DNA from: Sphingobium sp. EM0848
GTDB taxonomy: Bacteria; Pseudomonadota; Alphaproteobacteria; Sphingomonadales; Sphingomonadaceae
Assembly (NCBI RefSeq): GCF_013375555.1
Contig: NZ_JABXWB010000001.1
Coordinates: forward strand, 1,798,001 to 1,862,000
Reading direction: 5' to 3'
Length of the DNA: 64,000 bases
In this document: piece after piece, positions 40,810-50,010 of the stretch
Numbering within the stretch: the stretch's first letter is position 1
Layout of the letters: each line of letters opens with the position of its first letter
Made by a program: the position numbers and the translations under genes
Notes under the pieces: model-generated
What the model was told of the DNA's origin: nothing
What the model saw: the letters and a program-made list of their open reading frames with translations, nothing else
Database searches by the model: none

Positions 40810-41277
40810 TCAAAGCGCTTGTCCGGCCTCCAGCACCTCGGCGGCGTGGCCCTTGACCTTCACCTTGGGCCAGACGCGCAATATCCTGCCGTCCGCGCCG
40901 ATCAGGAAGGTCGCCCGCTCGATCCCCATATATTTGCGGCCGTAAAGCGACTTTTCGACCCAGGTGCCGAAGGCCTCGCACATATCGCCGGGCTCGTCCG
41001 ACGCCAGCGTGACGGTCAGGCCATATTTATCGGCGAATTTCCTGAGCTTGGCGGGCTTGTCCTTCGAAATGCCGACCACCGGAATGCCCAGCGCCGCGAA
41101 ATCGGCGGACAGGGCCGTGAAATCCTTCGCCTCATTGGTGCAGCCGGGCGTGTCCGCCTTGGGATAGAAATAGACGACCAGCGGCTTGCCCCGATAGCGC
41201 TCCAGCGTGAAATCCACGCCATCCGCATCCTTCAGCCCCACATCGGGCACGACATCGCCCACATCCAGCATCGTCAT
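40810..41277 (-). CDS. bcp: Thioredoxin-dependent peroxiredoxin (Bcp/PrxQ type)
   Basis: 155 residues. The peroxidatic Cys is in KADTPGCTNEAKDF (about residue 46). GLTVTLASDEPG and YMGIERATFLIGADG match the Bcp family. It reduces hydrogen and organic peroxides with thioredoxin. The usual resolving Cys five residues after the first is absent here (the place reads NEAKD), so it may be a one-Cys type or use the later DMCEAF. The ATG overlaps the glnE stop (ATGA). Confidence 0.93.
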   Translation of the reverse strand: MTMLDVGDVVPDVGLKDADGVDFTLERYRGKPLVVYFYPKADTPGCTNEAKDFTALSADFAALGIPVVGISKDKPAKLRKFADKYGLTVTLASDEPGDMCEAFGTWVEKSLYGRKYMGIERATFLIGADGRILRVWPKVKVKGHAAEVLEAGQAL

Positions 41278-43973
41278 TCCTCCGTAAAAGATGCAGCCAG
41301 CGCATCCCAGGCTTCGCGCACCCTTTGCCGGGCCTGGCGGTAGCTTTCAAGCAGCGCGTCCCAGCTTTCGACCCCGCAGGCCCTCGCGACCAGAGGCCGC
41401 GTCGCCTGCGGAGGCTCGGTCGACTTGGGCGAAACGAGGCGGGAAACGATGAGGAAACGCGTGATAAGGTCATGCGCCGCGATCAGTTCAGCCGACAGAT
41501 GCCCCGCCGCCACAAGCTGCTCCAGCGCCGCGCGCAAATCGGGATCGAAGGCCATGTTATGGCGGAACTGGGTGACGTGGATCAGGAATTCCAGATCGAC
41601 CAGCCCGCCCGGCACCATCTTCACGTCAAGGTCGCCCGCAGGCGCCTTATGTCTGGCGATGTCGCCACGCATCTTCACGGCATGACGGGCCAGTTCATCG
41701 AAATCGCGCGGCCGTTCCAGCGTTTCGGTCAGGATCGCGTTCAGCGCCGCCCGCGCCGCATCCGACCCGAACACCGGCCGGGCGCGGGTCAGTGCCAGAT
41801 GCTCCCAGGTCCACGCCTCCTCCCGCTGATAGCGCGCGAAGCTGTCAAGGCTGACCGCCAGCAAGCCCTGCGCGCCCGAGGGCCGCAACCGGGTATCGAC
41901 CTCGTAAAGCGGTCCCGCCGCCGTCGACACGGACAGCGCATTGGTGATCCGCTGGCCAAGACGATTGAAATATTGCGTCGCGCCCAATGGCTTGGGACCA
42001 TCGGATTCCGTCTCGAAACTGCCGGTGAACAGATAGACGAGATCAAGGTCGGAAGCATGGGTCAGCACCCCGCCGCCCAGCCTGCCCAGCGCCAGTATCA
42101 CCATCTCGCCGCCGGGCACCTTGCCATGGGCACGTTCGAACTCGGCCACGGTGGCGGCGCTCAGCGCCTCGATGGCGGCCTCCGCCACGCGCGAATAGCC
42201 CCGTCCCGCCTCCAATGGATCGCCGCCCCGGATGATCTGCGCGCCCAGTGCAAAGCGGCGATCATTCACCCGTTGCCGCACCCGGTCGAGCAGGGCCTGA
42301 TAATCCTCGCCCTCCTCCAGCCGGGCGAACTGGTCCGCCAGCGCCTCGACGGCGGGCGGCGGATCGAAGGCGGAGGTGTCGATCAGGCCGTCGAGCAATT
42401 CCGCCCGCCGCCCCAACGCGTCCGCCAGAGTCGGCGCATGGCTGAGCACTTCCGCCAGCAGTTCCGCCAGCCCCGGCCGCGCCGCCAGCAGCTTGAAGAA
42501 GTTGATCGCGCTCGGCAGCCGCCCGATCAGGTCGTCCAGCCGGTTGAGCGCCCGCGTCGGATCGGGCGCGGCGGCCAGCGTGCGCATCAGCCCCGGCAGT
42601 AATTCCTCCAGCGCCTCACGCGAGGCCCCGCTGCGGAGCGCGCGGATCGTGCCGGAGCGCCAGCGCGTGATCCGCGCAACCGGCGTTTCCGGCTCGGCAA
42701 AGCCCAGCCCCGCCAGTTGCTCCTTCAGCCGGTCCTCATCATGCGACAGCGATTCCTGCTCCGCCGCCGGGGTCAGCCGGTCGTAATTGCTGCCCACCCA
42801 CTGCACTTGCGGGCGCAGCAGGTCGAGCAGCGCCGCGCCGCCCTTCAGCCCGTGCAGCCGGGCGACATTGTCCATCGCCTCCGCCGTCTTGGGCAATTCA
42901 TGGGTCTGGCGGTCCTCCACCATCTGCAGCCGATGTTCGATGGTGCGGAAGAGGACATAGGCATCGTCCAGCTTTGCCGCGACCTCCGGTTCGAACACGC
43001 CCGCCGCCGCCAGCGCGCGCAGGGCCTCCCGCGTGTTGCCCGAACGCAGCGACGGATCGCGCCCGCCATGGATGAGCTGGTGGACCTGCGCGAAAAATTC
43101 GACCTCTCTTATGCCGCCGCGCCCGCGCTTCAGGTCATATCCCGGCCCGAAGGCCTGCCCCTGCGAATAATGGTCGCGGATACGCCGTGACATGTCGGTG
43201 ATCGCGTCGATGGCGCCGAAATCCAGACTGCGCCGCCAGACGAAGGGCCGGATCGCCTGCATGAAATAATCACCCAGCGCCAGATCGCCCGCCGCCGGAC
43301 GCGCCCGGATGAACGCCGCCTGCTCCCAGCCGAGCGCGGTCGATTCATAATAGCCGATCGCCGCCTCCACCGGCAGCGCGATCGGCGTCGCCTCGGGCGA
43401 GGGGCGCAGGCGCAGGTCGACGCGGAAGACATAGCCGTCGCCGTCGCGGGCGTTGAGCAATTCGCTGACCCGCCGCCCGATCCTGACCGCCGCATCGGCG
43501 GGGTCCTCCCGCTCGCCATGAGGCAGGGTCCTGGGATCGTAGAGCAGAATCGGGTCGATATCGGAGGAGTAGTTCAGTTCCCGGCTACCATGTTTGCCGA
43601 GCGCCAACACGACGAACCCCCGGTTTTCCGCATCGGGATAGCGCTCCGCCATGGCGGCGGCCAGCGCCTCTTCCAGCGCCTGATCGGCAAAATCGGACAG
43701 GGTGCGCGTGACCCGGTCGACATCCCATGCCCCCGCCAGATCCGCCGCCGCCGTCACCAGCGCCACCGCGCCGCGCCTGCGCCGCAAGGAACGGGCAATG
43801 CCGTCATCAGGCGCCGCCACCTGTTGCGCGGCGGCCCATGCTCCCTCGAAATCTCCGCTTTCCAGAAGTCCGGCGATGTCCGGGAAACGATCCATCTGCC
43901 TCGCCAGAAATGGCGAATATGCCCGCATCCTTGCCGCAGCCGCCCTAGCGTCCGTCACCCGTACCTGTCCCAT
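41274..43973 (-). CDS. glnE: Bifunctional glutamine synthetase adenylyltransferase/adenylyl-removing enzyme
   Basis: 899 residues, slightly shorter than the ~945 of enterobacteria. It has two nucleotidyltransferase domains joined by helical parts. The first (de-adenylylating) has LALGKHGSRELNYSSDIDPI and VFRVDLRLRPSPEAT; the second has LALGRLGGGVLTHASDLDLV and YEVDTRLRPSGAQGLLAVS, each with the GSxxLxxxSDxD catalytic pattern. It adds or removes AMP on glutamine synthetase in response to PII and glutamine. It leads a minus-strand unit with bcp and DUF455 and is divergent from the NepR-like gene. Confidence 0.95.
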   Translation of the reverse strand: MGQVRVTDARAAAARMRAYSPFLARQMDRFPDIAGLLESGDFEGAWAAAQQVAAPDDGIARSLRRRRGAVALVTAAADLAGAWDVDRVTRTLSDFADQALEEALAAAMAERYPDAENRGFVVLALGKHGSRELNYSSDIDPILLYDPRTLPHGEREDPADAAVRIGRRVSELLNARDGDGYVFRVDLRLRPSPEATPIALPVEAAIGYYESTALGWEQAAFIRARPAAGDLALGDYFMQAIRPFVWRRSLDFGAIDAITDMSRRIRDHYSQGQAFGPGYDLKRGRGGIREVEFFAQVHQLIHGGRDPSLRSGNTREALRALAAAGVFEPEVAAKLDDAYVLFRTIEHRLQMVEDRQTHELPKTAEAMDNVARLHGLKGGAALLDLLRPQVQWVGSNYDRLTPAAEQESLSHDEDRLKEQLAGLGFAEPETPVARITRWRSGTIRALRSGASREALEELLPGLMRTLAAAPDPTRALNRLDDLIGRLPSAINFFKLLAARPGLAELLAEVLSHAPTLADALGRRAELLDGLIDTSAFDPPPAVEALADQFARLEEGEDYQALLDRVRQRVNDRRFALGAQIIRGGDPLEAGRGYSRVAEAAIEALSAATVAEFERAHGKVPGGEMVILALGRLGGGVLTHASDLDLVYLFTGSFETESDGPKPLGATQYFNRLGQRITNALSVSTAAGPLYEVDTRLRPSGAQGLLAVSLDSFARYQREEAWTWEHLALTRARPVFGSDAARAALNAILTETLERPRDFDELARHAVKMRGDIARHKAPAGDLDVKMVPGGLVDLEFLIHVTQFRHNMAFDPDLRAALEQLVAAGHLSAELIAAHDLITRFLIVSRLVSPKSTEPPQATRPLVARACGVESWDALLESYRQARQRVREAWDALAASFTEE

Positions 43974-44044
43974 AATGGAGCCGATATCGCGTGCGTTTGC
44001 GACGAATGCCAGAAACTTTTACGCGCCTGAACAGTTATTTGGAC

Positions 44045-44236
44045 ATGGAAATGCAACGCAAGCCCCTCAGCCCGTCGACGAAGATACAGGGTGGCGCGAT
44101 TCGCCGCGTGCTGACGGTCGGCGTTCCGCAGCCCTATGAAGGCATTGGCAACGCGCTGCGTTCCACCTTCCGTACCGGGCGGGACAGCCTGCCCGACGAC
44201 ATGCTGGACCTGCTGGCGAAGCTGGACCGGCACTGA
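44045..44236 (+). CDS. Small NepR-like protein (candidate anti-sigma factor)
   Basis: 63 residues from the ATG at 44045 (starts at 44006 and 43991 are also possible; no clear Shine-Dalgarno). The C-terminal IGNALRSTFRTGRDSLPDDM followed by LDLLAKLDRH matches the NepR pattern IGxxLRxxYxxxxxxxxPDxxLDLLxxLD that binds the ECF sigma factor EcfG in the alphaproteobacterial general stress response. NepR genes normally sit with ecfG and phyR; here the neighbours are glnE and a secreted protein, so it would be an orphan. The call rests on one motif and needs a profile search. Confidence 0.55.
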   Translation: MEMQRKPLSPSTKIQGGAIRRVLTVGVPQPYEGIGNALRSTFRTGRDSLPDDMLDLLAKLDRH

Positions 44237-44317
44237 CGGAACCGGCCACAGCGGGCAGACAGCAATTTATTTACCAACCCGTTCTAGGATGATGCGACTT
44301 TCACGGGATGCATCACC

Positions 44318-44653
44318 ATGATCTACAAGGCTTTTGCTGCCGTAACCCTGATCGCCGCGCCGATCATCGTATTGACGGTGCAAAGCTTCGTGCCGCGGAC
44401 GAACCAGCCGACGGCCCCTTCCGCCGTTGCGCCGGTTCCGCCCGTCACGGTTGCCAACACTCCTGCGGTCAGCGCCCCGGTCAACGCGCCCATCGGCGTT
44501 CCGCCCGGCGACGCAGCGTCCTTCGGCCAGCCCGTGCCGGATGCCGGCAAGCCCGTTCTGGCGCCCGGCGCCGGCTTGCCGCCCATAACCGTGTCGCAGC
44601 CCTTCACCCCGGACGAAGCGCGTCCGCCGCAGTCCGACAAAGTCCTGCAATAA
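44318..44653 (+). CDS. Proline/alanine-rich exported or membrane-anchored hypothetical protein
   Basis: 111 residues. A signal or anchor segment (FAAVTLIAAPIIVLTVQSFV) is followed by a low-complexity region rich in Pro, Ala and Val to the end. No catalytic or known motif. It may be a periplasmic linker protein anchored in the inner membrane. It ends 3 bp before the convergent metallopeptidase gene. Confidence 0.7.
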   Translation: MIYKAFAAVTLIAAPIIVLTVQSFVPRTNQPTAPSAVAPVPPVTVANTPAVSAPVNAPIGVPPGDAASFGQPVPDAGKPVLAPGAGLPPITVSQPFTPDEARPPQSDKVLQ

Positions 44654-44656
44654 GGG

Positions 44657-45532
44657 CTACACCCCCTTGAACGTATCGCATTGGGCCGGATCGCCACTGT
44701 CCAGCCCCTTGCGCAACCATGTCATGCGCTGCTCACTGGTGCCATGGGTGAAGCTCTCCGGCACCGGCCGCCGTCCGGCCGCCTTTTGCAGCGTATCGTC
44801 GCCGATCGCCTGCGCCGCCTTCATCCCTTCTTCCAGATCGTCCGGCTCCATCAGCCCGGTGCGCTTGGCCCAGACCCCCGCATAACAGTCCGCCTGCAAT
44901 TCCACCCGCACCTGCAGCGCATTGCCCTGCTCTTCGCTCTCCGTGCGCTGCTGCCTGTTCACTTGACCCAGCGTGCCTTCCAGATCCTGCACATGATGGC
45001 CGACCTCATGCGCGATCACATAGGCCTGCGCGAAATCGCCCGGCGCGCCGAAACGCTGGGTCAGTTCGGTGAAGAAATCGGTGTCGAGATAGACCTTCTT
45101 GTCATTGGGGCAGTAAAAGGGACCCATGGCGCTCTGCGCCGCGCCGCAACCCGACGTGCCGCTCTGCGAATAGAAGGACAGGATCGTCGGCTGATATTGC
45201 TGGCCGGATTGCTGGAAGACCTGGCCCCATACCCGCTCGGTCGATCCCAGCACCTTCAGCGACCAATGCTGGATGGCGCTCAGCTTGGACGCATCGCGAC
45301 TCACTTCCCCGCTTTGCGGCATCTGGCCGCCGCCGCCGCTCATCAGGCTCAGCGGATTGACGCCCATCACCGCCAGCACGATCAGCACCACGACGATCCC
45401 GCCACAGCCAAAGCGGCTGCCGATCAGGGGCAGCAACAATCCAAGACCGCCGCCCATGCCGCCGCCAAACCCGCCGCCGCGGCCGTCCTGAACCTCAAAA
45501 TTCGTGCTTTCCTGTTCGTCGTCCAGCCGCAT
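44657..45532 (-). CDS. Neutral zinc metallopeptidase (YpfJ/KPN_02809 family)
   Basis: 291 residues from the ATG at 45532 (GAGAGGG upstream). A short Gly-rich acidic N-terminus leads to one membrane segment (CGGIVVVLIVLAVMGVNPL), so the catalytic part is probably periplasmic. The zinc site is AYVIAHEVGHHVQDLEG (HExxH) and the third ligand is in VELQADCYAGVWA. The family is conserved in proteobacteria, but its substrates are unknown. It is convergent with the small secreted protein gene and divergent from patatin. Confidence 0.92.
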   Translation of the reverse strand: MRLDDEQESTNFEVQDGRGGGFGGGMGGGLGLLLPLIGSRFGCGGIVVVLIVLAVMGVNPLSLMSGGGGQMPQSGEVSRDASKLSAIQHWSLKVLGSTERVWGQVFQQSGQQYQPTILSFYSQSGTSGCGAAQSAMGPFYCPNDKKVYLDTDFFTELTQRFGAPGDFAQAYVIAHEVGHHVQDLEGTLGQVNRQQRTESEEQGNALQVRVELQADCYAGVWAKRTGLMEPDDLEEGMKAAQAIGDDTLQKAAGRRPVPESFTHGTSEQRMTWLRKGLDSGDPAQCDTFKGV

Positions 45533-45647
45533 CTTGTCCCTCTCTTTCCACGCCTTGCCTAATCCATTCGACCGCCGGGGGGAACGGCTGGCATGCGCCG
45601 CCGGTTGCACCCGTGAACAGATTGTAACGCGACAGGCAAAAGGAACG

Positions 45648-46871
45648 ATGGCAGTTGGAATGCCGCTGGAGAACTCTATATTGCACTGCGACATGGCCGA
45701 TACCGAACCTCAACCGCGCCACCGCGCCAATACACCGCTGCCTCTCCCCCGCGAAGTCGCCCTTTTGCTGCAGGGCGGCGGCGCGCTCGGTTCCTTCCAG
45801 GCGGGCGTCTATCAACGACTCGACGAATTGGGAATCGACGTCAGCTGGGTCGCGGGCATCTCCATCGGCGCGGTCAACGCCGCCATCATCGCCGGGAATC
45901 CGCCGCACAAGCGGCTCAACCGCCTCAAGAAATTCTGGCTGACCGTATCGGGCGGCATGCCCAATATCGTCCTGCCCGAAATCAACCATATCCGTGAAGC
46001 CGCCCATCTGATGGCGGCGGGCACGGTCGCGACCTTCGGCGTGCCGGGCATGTTCCGTCCGCGCCTGTGGCCCGCGCCATTGATGCCGGAGGGCACGCCG
46101 GGCGCGATCAGCTTCTATGACAGTGCGCCGCTCAGGGAGACGCTGAACGCCTGCGTCGACTGGGATCTGCTGAATGACGGGCCGGTGCGCCTGTCGGTCG
46201 GCGCGGTGGACGTGGAAAGCGGCAATTTCGCCTATTGGGACACGCGCGGTCCCGGCGGCAACACGCGAATCGACGCACGGCACATCATGGCGTCGGGCGC
46301 CCTGCCCCCCGGCCTGCCGCCGGTCGAGATCGACGGGCGCTGGTATTGGGACGGTGGCATCGTCTCCAACACCCCGCTCGCCCATGTGCTGGATCACCAG
46401 ACCGACGACATGCTGGTGTTCCAGGTCGATCTGTTCCCCGCCGAAGGTCCGATGCCCCGGCAGATGACGGACGTCTATTCGCGCACCAAGGACATCCAAT
46501 ATTCCAGCCGCACCCGGCAGGTGACGGACCAGTATCTGCGGCTGCGCAAGGAGCATAAGGCGATCCGCGCCCTGCTCGACAAGCTGCCCCCCGAATTGCA
46601 GGACGATGCCGACGCCCAGCGTCTGCGCCAGTTCCTGGACGTGGGATCGGTCAATATCGTTCACCTGATCTATCGCAGCCGCGCCTGGGAAAGCGGTGCC
46701 CGCGATTTCGAATTTTCCCGCTCCACCATGCTGGACCACTGGTCGCAGGGCCGCGACGCGGTGGAGGAAGTGATGCACAAGGGCGACCTGATCGCCCGCA
46801 ACATCGTCAACGGGAAAAGCTCCACCTTCGACCTCGACGCCCCCGACCATCTCAAGGAGAAGCAGGCATGA
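45648..46871 (+). CDS. Patatin-like phospholipase with DUF3734 domain
   Basis: 407 residues from the ATG at 45648 (AAGGA upstream). The patatin domain has the oxyanion GGGALGSF, the nucleophile Ser in VAGISIGAVNAAIIAG (GxSxG) and the Asp of WYWDGGIVSNTPL. The C-terminal DUF3734 helical part starts at about residue 265 (YSRTKDIQYSSRTRQVTDQY). Such proteins beside 3-hydroxybutyrate dehydrogenase occur widely in alphaproteobacteria and may act in polyhydroxybutyrate or lipid turnover. The stop overlaps the bdhA start by 4 bp, so the link between both is strong. Confidence 0.92.
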   Translation: MAVGMPLENSILHCDMADTEPQPRHRANTPLPLPREVALLLQGGGALGSFQAGVYQRLDELGIDVSWVAGISIGAVNAAIIAGNPPHKRLNRLKKFWLTVSGGMPNIVLPEINHIREAAHLMAAGTVATFGVPGMFRPRLWPAPLMPEGTPGAISFYDSAPLRETLNACVDWDLLNDGPVRLSVGAVDVESGNFAYWDTRGPGGNTRIDARHIMASGALPPGLPPVEIDGRWYWDGGIVSNTPLAHVLDHQTDDMLVFQVDLFPAEGPMPRQMTDVYSRTKDIQYSSRTRQVTDQYLRLRKEHKAIRALLDKLPPELQDDADAQRLRQFLDVGSVNIVHLIYRSRAWESGARDFEFSRSTMLDHWSQGRDAVEEVMHKGDLIARNIVNGKSSTFDLDAPDHLKEKQA

Positions 46872-47659
46872 GCAAATCGCTTTCCGGCAAAACCGCCCTC
46901 ATAACCGGATCGACCTCCGGCATTGGCCTCGCCTATGCCAAGGCGCTGGCCGGGGAAGGCGCCAATGTCGTCATCAACGGCTTCGGCGACGCGGATGCGA
47001 TCGAGAAGGAGCGGGTCGGGCTGGAGGGCCTGAGCGGCGCCAGGGCGCTCTACAGCGGCCATGACTTGACCAAGGTCGACCAGATCGAGGCGATGATGAA
47101 GGAAGCGGCGGATGCCTTTGGCGGCGTCGACATCCTCATCAACAATGCCGGGATGCAGCATGTCGCGCCGGTGGAGGAGTTCCCGGTCGACAAGTGGAAC
47201 CTCATCATCGCGCTGAACCTGACCAGCGCCTTCCATACCTCCCGCCTCGCCATTCCCACCATGAAGGAAAAGAAGTGGGGCCGGATCATCCAGACGGCCT
47301 CCGCCCATTCGCTCACCGCATCCCCCTTCAAGAGCGCCTATGTGACGGCGAAGCACGGGCTGGCGGGCTTCACCAAGACGCTGGCGCTGGAACTGGCGAC
47401 CTTCGGCGTGACGGCCAACTGCATTTCGCCGGGCTATGTCTGGACGCCGCTGGTGGAAAACCAGATCCCCGACACGATGAAGGCGCGCAACATGACCCGC
47501 GAGCAGGTGATGAACGACGTGCTGCTCGCCGGGCAGCCGACCAAGCAGTTCGTGACGGTCGAGCAGGTGGCGTCCATGGCGCTTTACCTGTGCAGCGATG
47601 CCGCCGCCAACATCACCGGCGCGAATATGAGCATCGACGGCGGCTGGACCGCCCAGTGA
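46868..47659 (+). CDS. bdhA: 3-hydroxybutyrate dehydrogenase
   Basis: 263 residues. SDR with TGSTSGIGLAYAKAL at the N-terminus, NNAGMQHVAPVEEFP, the catalytic Ser in TASAHSLTASPFKSAY and Tyr-x3-Lys in AYVTAKHGLAGF; the C-terminal GYVWTPLVENQIPDTMKARN with QVMNDVLLAGQPTKQFV is typical of BDH. It oxidises (R)-3-hydroxybutyrate to acetoacetate with NAD+ in polyhydroxybutyrate degradation. It is translationally coupled to the patatin gene. Confidence 0.94.
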   Translation: MSKSLSGKTALITGSTSGIGLAYAKALAGEGANVVINGFGDADAIEKERVGLEGLSGARALYSGHDLTKVDQIEAMMKEAADAFGGVDILINNAGMQHVAPVEEFPVDKWNLIIALNLTSAFHTSRLAIPTMKEKKWGRIIQTASAHSLTASPFKSAYVTAKHGLAGFTKTLALELATFGVTANCISPGYVWTPLVENQIPDTMKARNMTREQVMNDVLLAGQPTKQFVTVEQVASMALYLCSDAAANITGANMSIDGGWTAQ

Positions 47660-47688
47660 CGGCCTCGTGACGGCCTCGTGACGGCCTC
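47656..47688. repeat. Three tandem copies of an 11-bp unit at the bdhA stop codon
   Basis: GTGACGGCCTC is repeated exactly three times (47656-47666, 47667-47677, 47678-47688). The bdhA stop TGA lies in the first copy, so the repeat seems to have grown by slippage from the gene's end. Confidence 0.9.
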
Positions 47689-47691
47689 TTT

Positions 47692-47717
47692 TCCTCCTCC
47701 CCATCCGGGGAGGAGGA
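47692..47717. terminator. GC-rich hairpin after bdhA
   Basis: TCCTCCTCCCC (47692-47702), 4-nt loop, GGGGAGGAGGA (47707-47717). A perfect stem followed by TGTTTG; a weak terminator or one of the CCTCCCC hairpins common between sphingomonad genes. A similar one is at 49188. Confidence 0.55.
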
Positions 47718-47805
47718 TGTTTGTTTCGCAACTGCCGCATAATCACCCTTAAAAGGTCGATAAATTCTTCCTATGCTCCCCTCGCCTTCCAGGGAGAACA
47801 TATCG

Positions 47806-49161
47806 ATGCGTCATGCGTTGACGGCCATCATGGCCGCCGCCAGTCTTTCCTCTGTTGCCCATGGGCAGACCAAAGCGGGAACGCCCGCCGCTGCTGCCCC
47901 GCAGCCCAATGCCATCGCGACGACCATCGCGAAGGACATGGACGGGCTGATGACGCTCTATCGCGACCTGCACGCCAATCCTGAACTGTCGGAACAGGAA
48001 ACCGCCACCGCCGCCAAGCTCGCCCGCCGTCTCAAGGCCATGAAGTTCGACGTCACCGACAGGGTCGGCGGCACCGGCGTCGTCGCGGTGCTGAAAAACG
48101 GGTCCGGCCCGGTACTGCTGATCCGTGCCGATATGGACGCGCTGCCCGTCACCGAACAGACCGGGCTGGAATTTGCCTCCAAGGTCAAGGCCAAGACCGC
48201 CGACGGCACCGAAACCGGCGTGATGCACGCCTGCGGCCATGACACGCACATGACCGCCTTCATCGAGACGGCGCGCCTTCTGTCTTCCATGAAGGACCAG
48301 TGGAAGGGCACTTTGGTCATGATCCTGCAGCCCGCCGAGGAAGTGGGGCGCGGTGCCCGGCTGATGCTGGAGGACGGGCTTTATACCCGTTTCCCCCGCC
48401 CGACCCATGCCATCGCCTTCCACGACGCGGCCAATCTGGAGGCGGGCAAGATCGGCTACACGCCCGGCTTCGCGCTCGCCAATGTCGACAGCGTCGACCT
48501 GCTGGTGCGGGGCACGGGCGGCCATGGCGCCTATCCGCAAACCACCCGCGACCCGATCGTGCTGGGCGCGCGGATCGTGACCTCGCTGCAAACGCTGGTC
48601 AGCCGGGAACAGGACCCGTTCGACCCCGCCGTGGTCACGGTGGGCAGCTTCATGGGCGGCGCCAAGCATAATGTCATCCCCGATGACGCGAAGCTGTTGC
48701 TGACCGTGCGCAGCTATTCCGACCAGACCCGCGAAAAGCTGATCCACGGCATAGAGCGCATCGCCCGTGGCGAAGCCATTGCGGCCGGTATTTCCGACGA
48801 CAGGATGCCGGTGGTTTCGGTGAAGGACGAATTCACCCCCTCCACCTACAATCCGCCCGTCTTTGCGAACCAGATGGCGGATGTGCTGAAGGCGCATTTC
48901 CCCGCAGGCACGGTGACAGAAACAAAGCCGTCCATGGCGGGTGAGGATTTTGGCCGCTATTACCGCGCCGACAAGAGCATCAACAGCTTCATCTTTTGGG
49001 TGGGCGGCGTCCCTGCGGACCAGATGGCCAAGGCCGAAGCGGGCGAAATCACCCTTCCCTCCCTGCACAGCCCGTTCTGGGCGCCGGAGGCGGACAAGGT
49101 GATCGCCACCGCCAGCGAAGCGATGACCGTGCTGGCGATGAACATATTGAAGCGGAATTGA
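47806..49161 (+). CDS. Exported M20 family amidohydrolase/peptidase
   Basis: 451 residues with a signal peptide (RHALTAIMAAASLSSVAHGQ) and an AGGGAGA Shine-Dalgarno. The M20 fold shows YRDLHANPELSEQETATAAK, LLIRADMDALPVTEQTG, the metal site MHACGHDTHMTAF, the catalytic QPAEEVGRGARLML and the lid GTGGHGAYPQTTRDPI. Family members split N-acyl amino acids, hippurate-like amides or dipeptides. The signal peptide makes it periplasmic, so peptides or conjugated amides are likely. It stands alone. Confidence 0.92.
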   Translation: MRHALTAIMAAASLSSVAHGQTKAGTPAAAAPQPNAIATTIAKDMDGLMTLYRDLHANPELSEQETATAAKLARRLKAMKFDVTDRVGGTGVVAVLKNGSGPVLLIRADMDALPVTEQTGLEFASKVKAKTADGTETGVMHACGHDTHMTAFIETARLLSSMKDQWKGTLVMILQPAEEVGRGARLMLEDGLYTRFPRPTHAIAFHDAANLEAGKIGYTPGFALANVDSVDLLVRGTGGHGAYPQTTRDPIVLGARIVTSLQTLVSREQDPFDPAVVTVGSFMGGAKHNVIPDDAKLLLTVRSYSDQTREKLIHGIERIARGEAIAAGISDDRMPVVSVKDEFTPSTYNPPVFANQMADVLKAHFPAGTVTETKPSMAGEDFGRYYRADKSINSFIFWVGGVPADQMAKAEAGEITLPSLHSPFWAPEADKVIATASEAMTVLAMNILKRN

Positions 49162-49187
49162 ACGGCCAGGAAGGCTGATCTTTTCAG

Positions 49188-49213
49188 ATCCTCCCCATCG
49201 CGATGGGGAGGAT
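49188..49213. terminator. Perfect hairpin between convergent genes
   Basis: ATCCTCCCCATCG and its exact complement CGATGGGGAGGAT form a 13-bp stem with no loop bases to spare (26 nt in all). It lies between the M20 gene and the convergent SDR gene and may stop both transcripts, though the T run is short. Confidence 0.55.
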
Positions 49214-49224
49214 GGTTCGCTTTC

Positions 49225-49938
49225 CTACGCCGCAAAGCCGCCGTCGATCGTGTGCATCGCGCCGGTGACGATGCCCGCTTCCGGTCCGGCCAGATAGGCC
49301 GCCAGTCCGGCAATCTCCTCTCCCGTCGCGTGGCGCTTGATCGCCATGAAATCGTGCATCATCGCGCTCATCGGGCCATCGGCCGGATTCATGTCGGTGT
49401 CGGTCGGTCCCGGCTGGATGATGTTGACGGTGATCCCCCGTGCCCCGAAATCACGCGCCAAACCCCGTGCCAGACCCTGAAGCGCCGACTTGGTCAGCGC
49501 ATAGGCCGCCCCACCCGCGAACGGCATGCGGTCGCCGTTGGTCGACCCGATCACGATGATGCGCCCGCCATCGGGCATCCGCCGCGCAGCCTCCACCGCT
49601 GCATGATAGGGTGCGCGGACATTGATATCGATCATCCGGTCGACCGCATCGGCATCCAGCGTCAGCGGATCGCCCATCACGAGGGCACCCGCATTCACCA
49701 CCAATATATCGAGCGGACCTTCGCCGCTCACCACTTCGATCACCGCCTGCCGGTCCGCTGCGTCGGAACGGATTGCCCTGGACCCCGTCTCGCCCGCCAG
49801 CACCTGCGCCGCGTCGTGCGACCCGGCATAGGTGAAGGCGACCGTCGCGCCATCGTGCGCGAAGCGGCGGACGATGGCCGCGCCAATGCCCCGGCTGCCG
49901 CCCAGGACAAGCACCTTCTTGTTCGAGAAATCAGTCAT
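49225..49938 (-). CDS. SDR family oxidoreductase (BdcA-like)
   Basis: 237 residues from the ATG at 49938 (an AAGGAA lies upstream). LVLGGSRGIGAAIVRRFAHDG, VVNAGALVMGDPL, the catalytic IGSTNGDRMPFAGGAAYALTKSAL region (Tyr-x3-Lys) and MHTIDGGFAA are typical SDR parts. The arrangement with a divergent TetR regulator copies the E. coli bdcA-bdcR pair, whose SDR is reported to bind cyclic-di-GMP and affect biofilm dispersal. The similarity supports a BdcA-like call; cyclic-di-GMP binding cannot be judged here. Confidence 0.88.
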   Translation of the reverse strand: MTDFSNKKVLVLGGSRGIGAAIVRRFAHDGATVAFTYAGSHDAAQVLAGETGSRAIRSDAADRQAVIEVVSGEGPLDILVVNAGALVMGDPLTLDADAVDRMIDINVRAPYHAAVEAARRMPDGGRIIVIGSTNGDRMPFAGGAAYALTKSALQGLARGLARDFGARGITVNIIQPGPTDTDMNPADGPMSAMMHDFMAIKRHATGEEIAGLAAYLAGPEAGIVTGAMHTIDGGFAA

Positions 49939-50010
49939 GGAGGGATTCCTTGTTAAATTTGTAATGATCGCTATATAAATCACCAAGCGAGAAGGTCAAG
50001 GAATTTTGTA

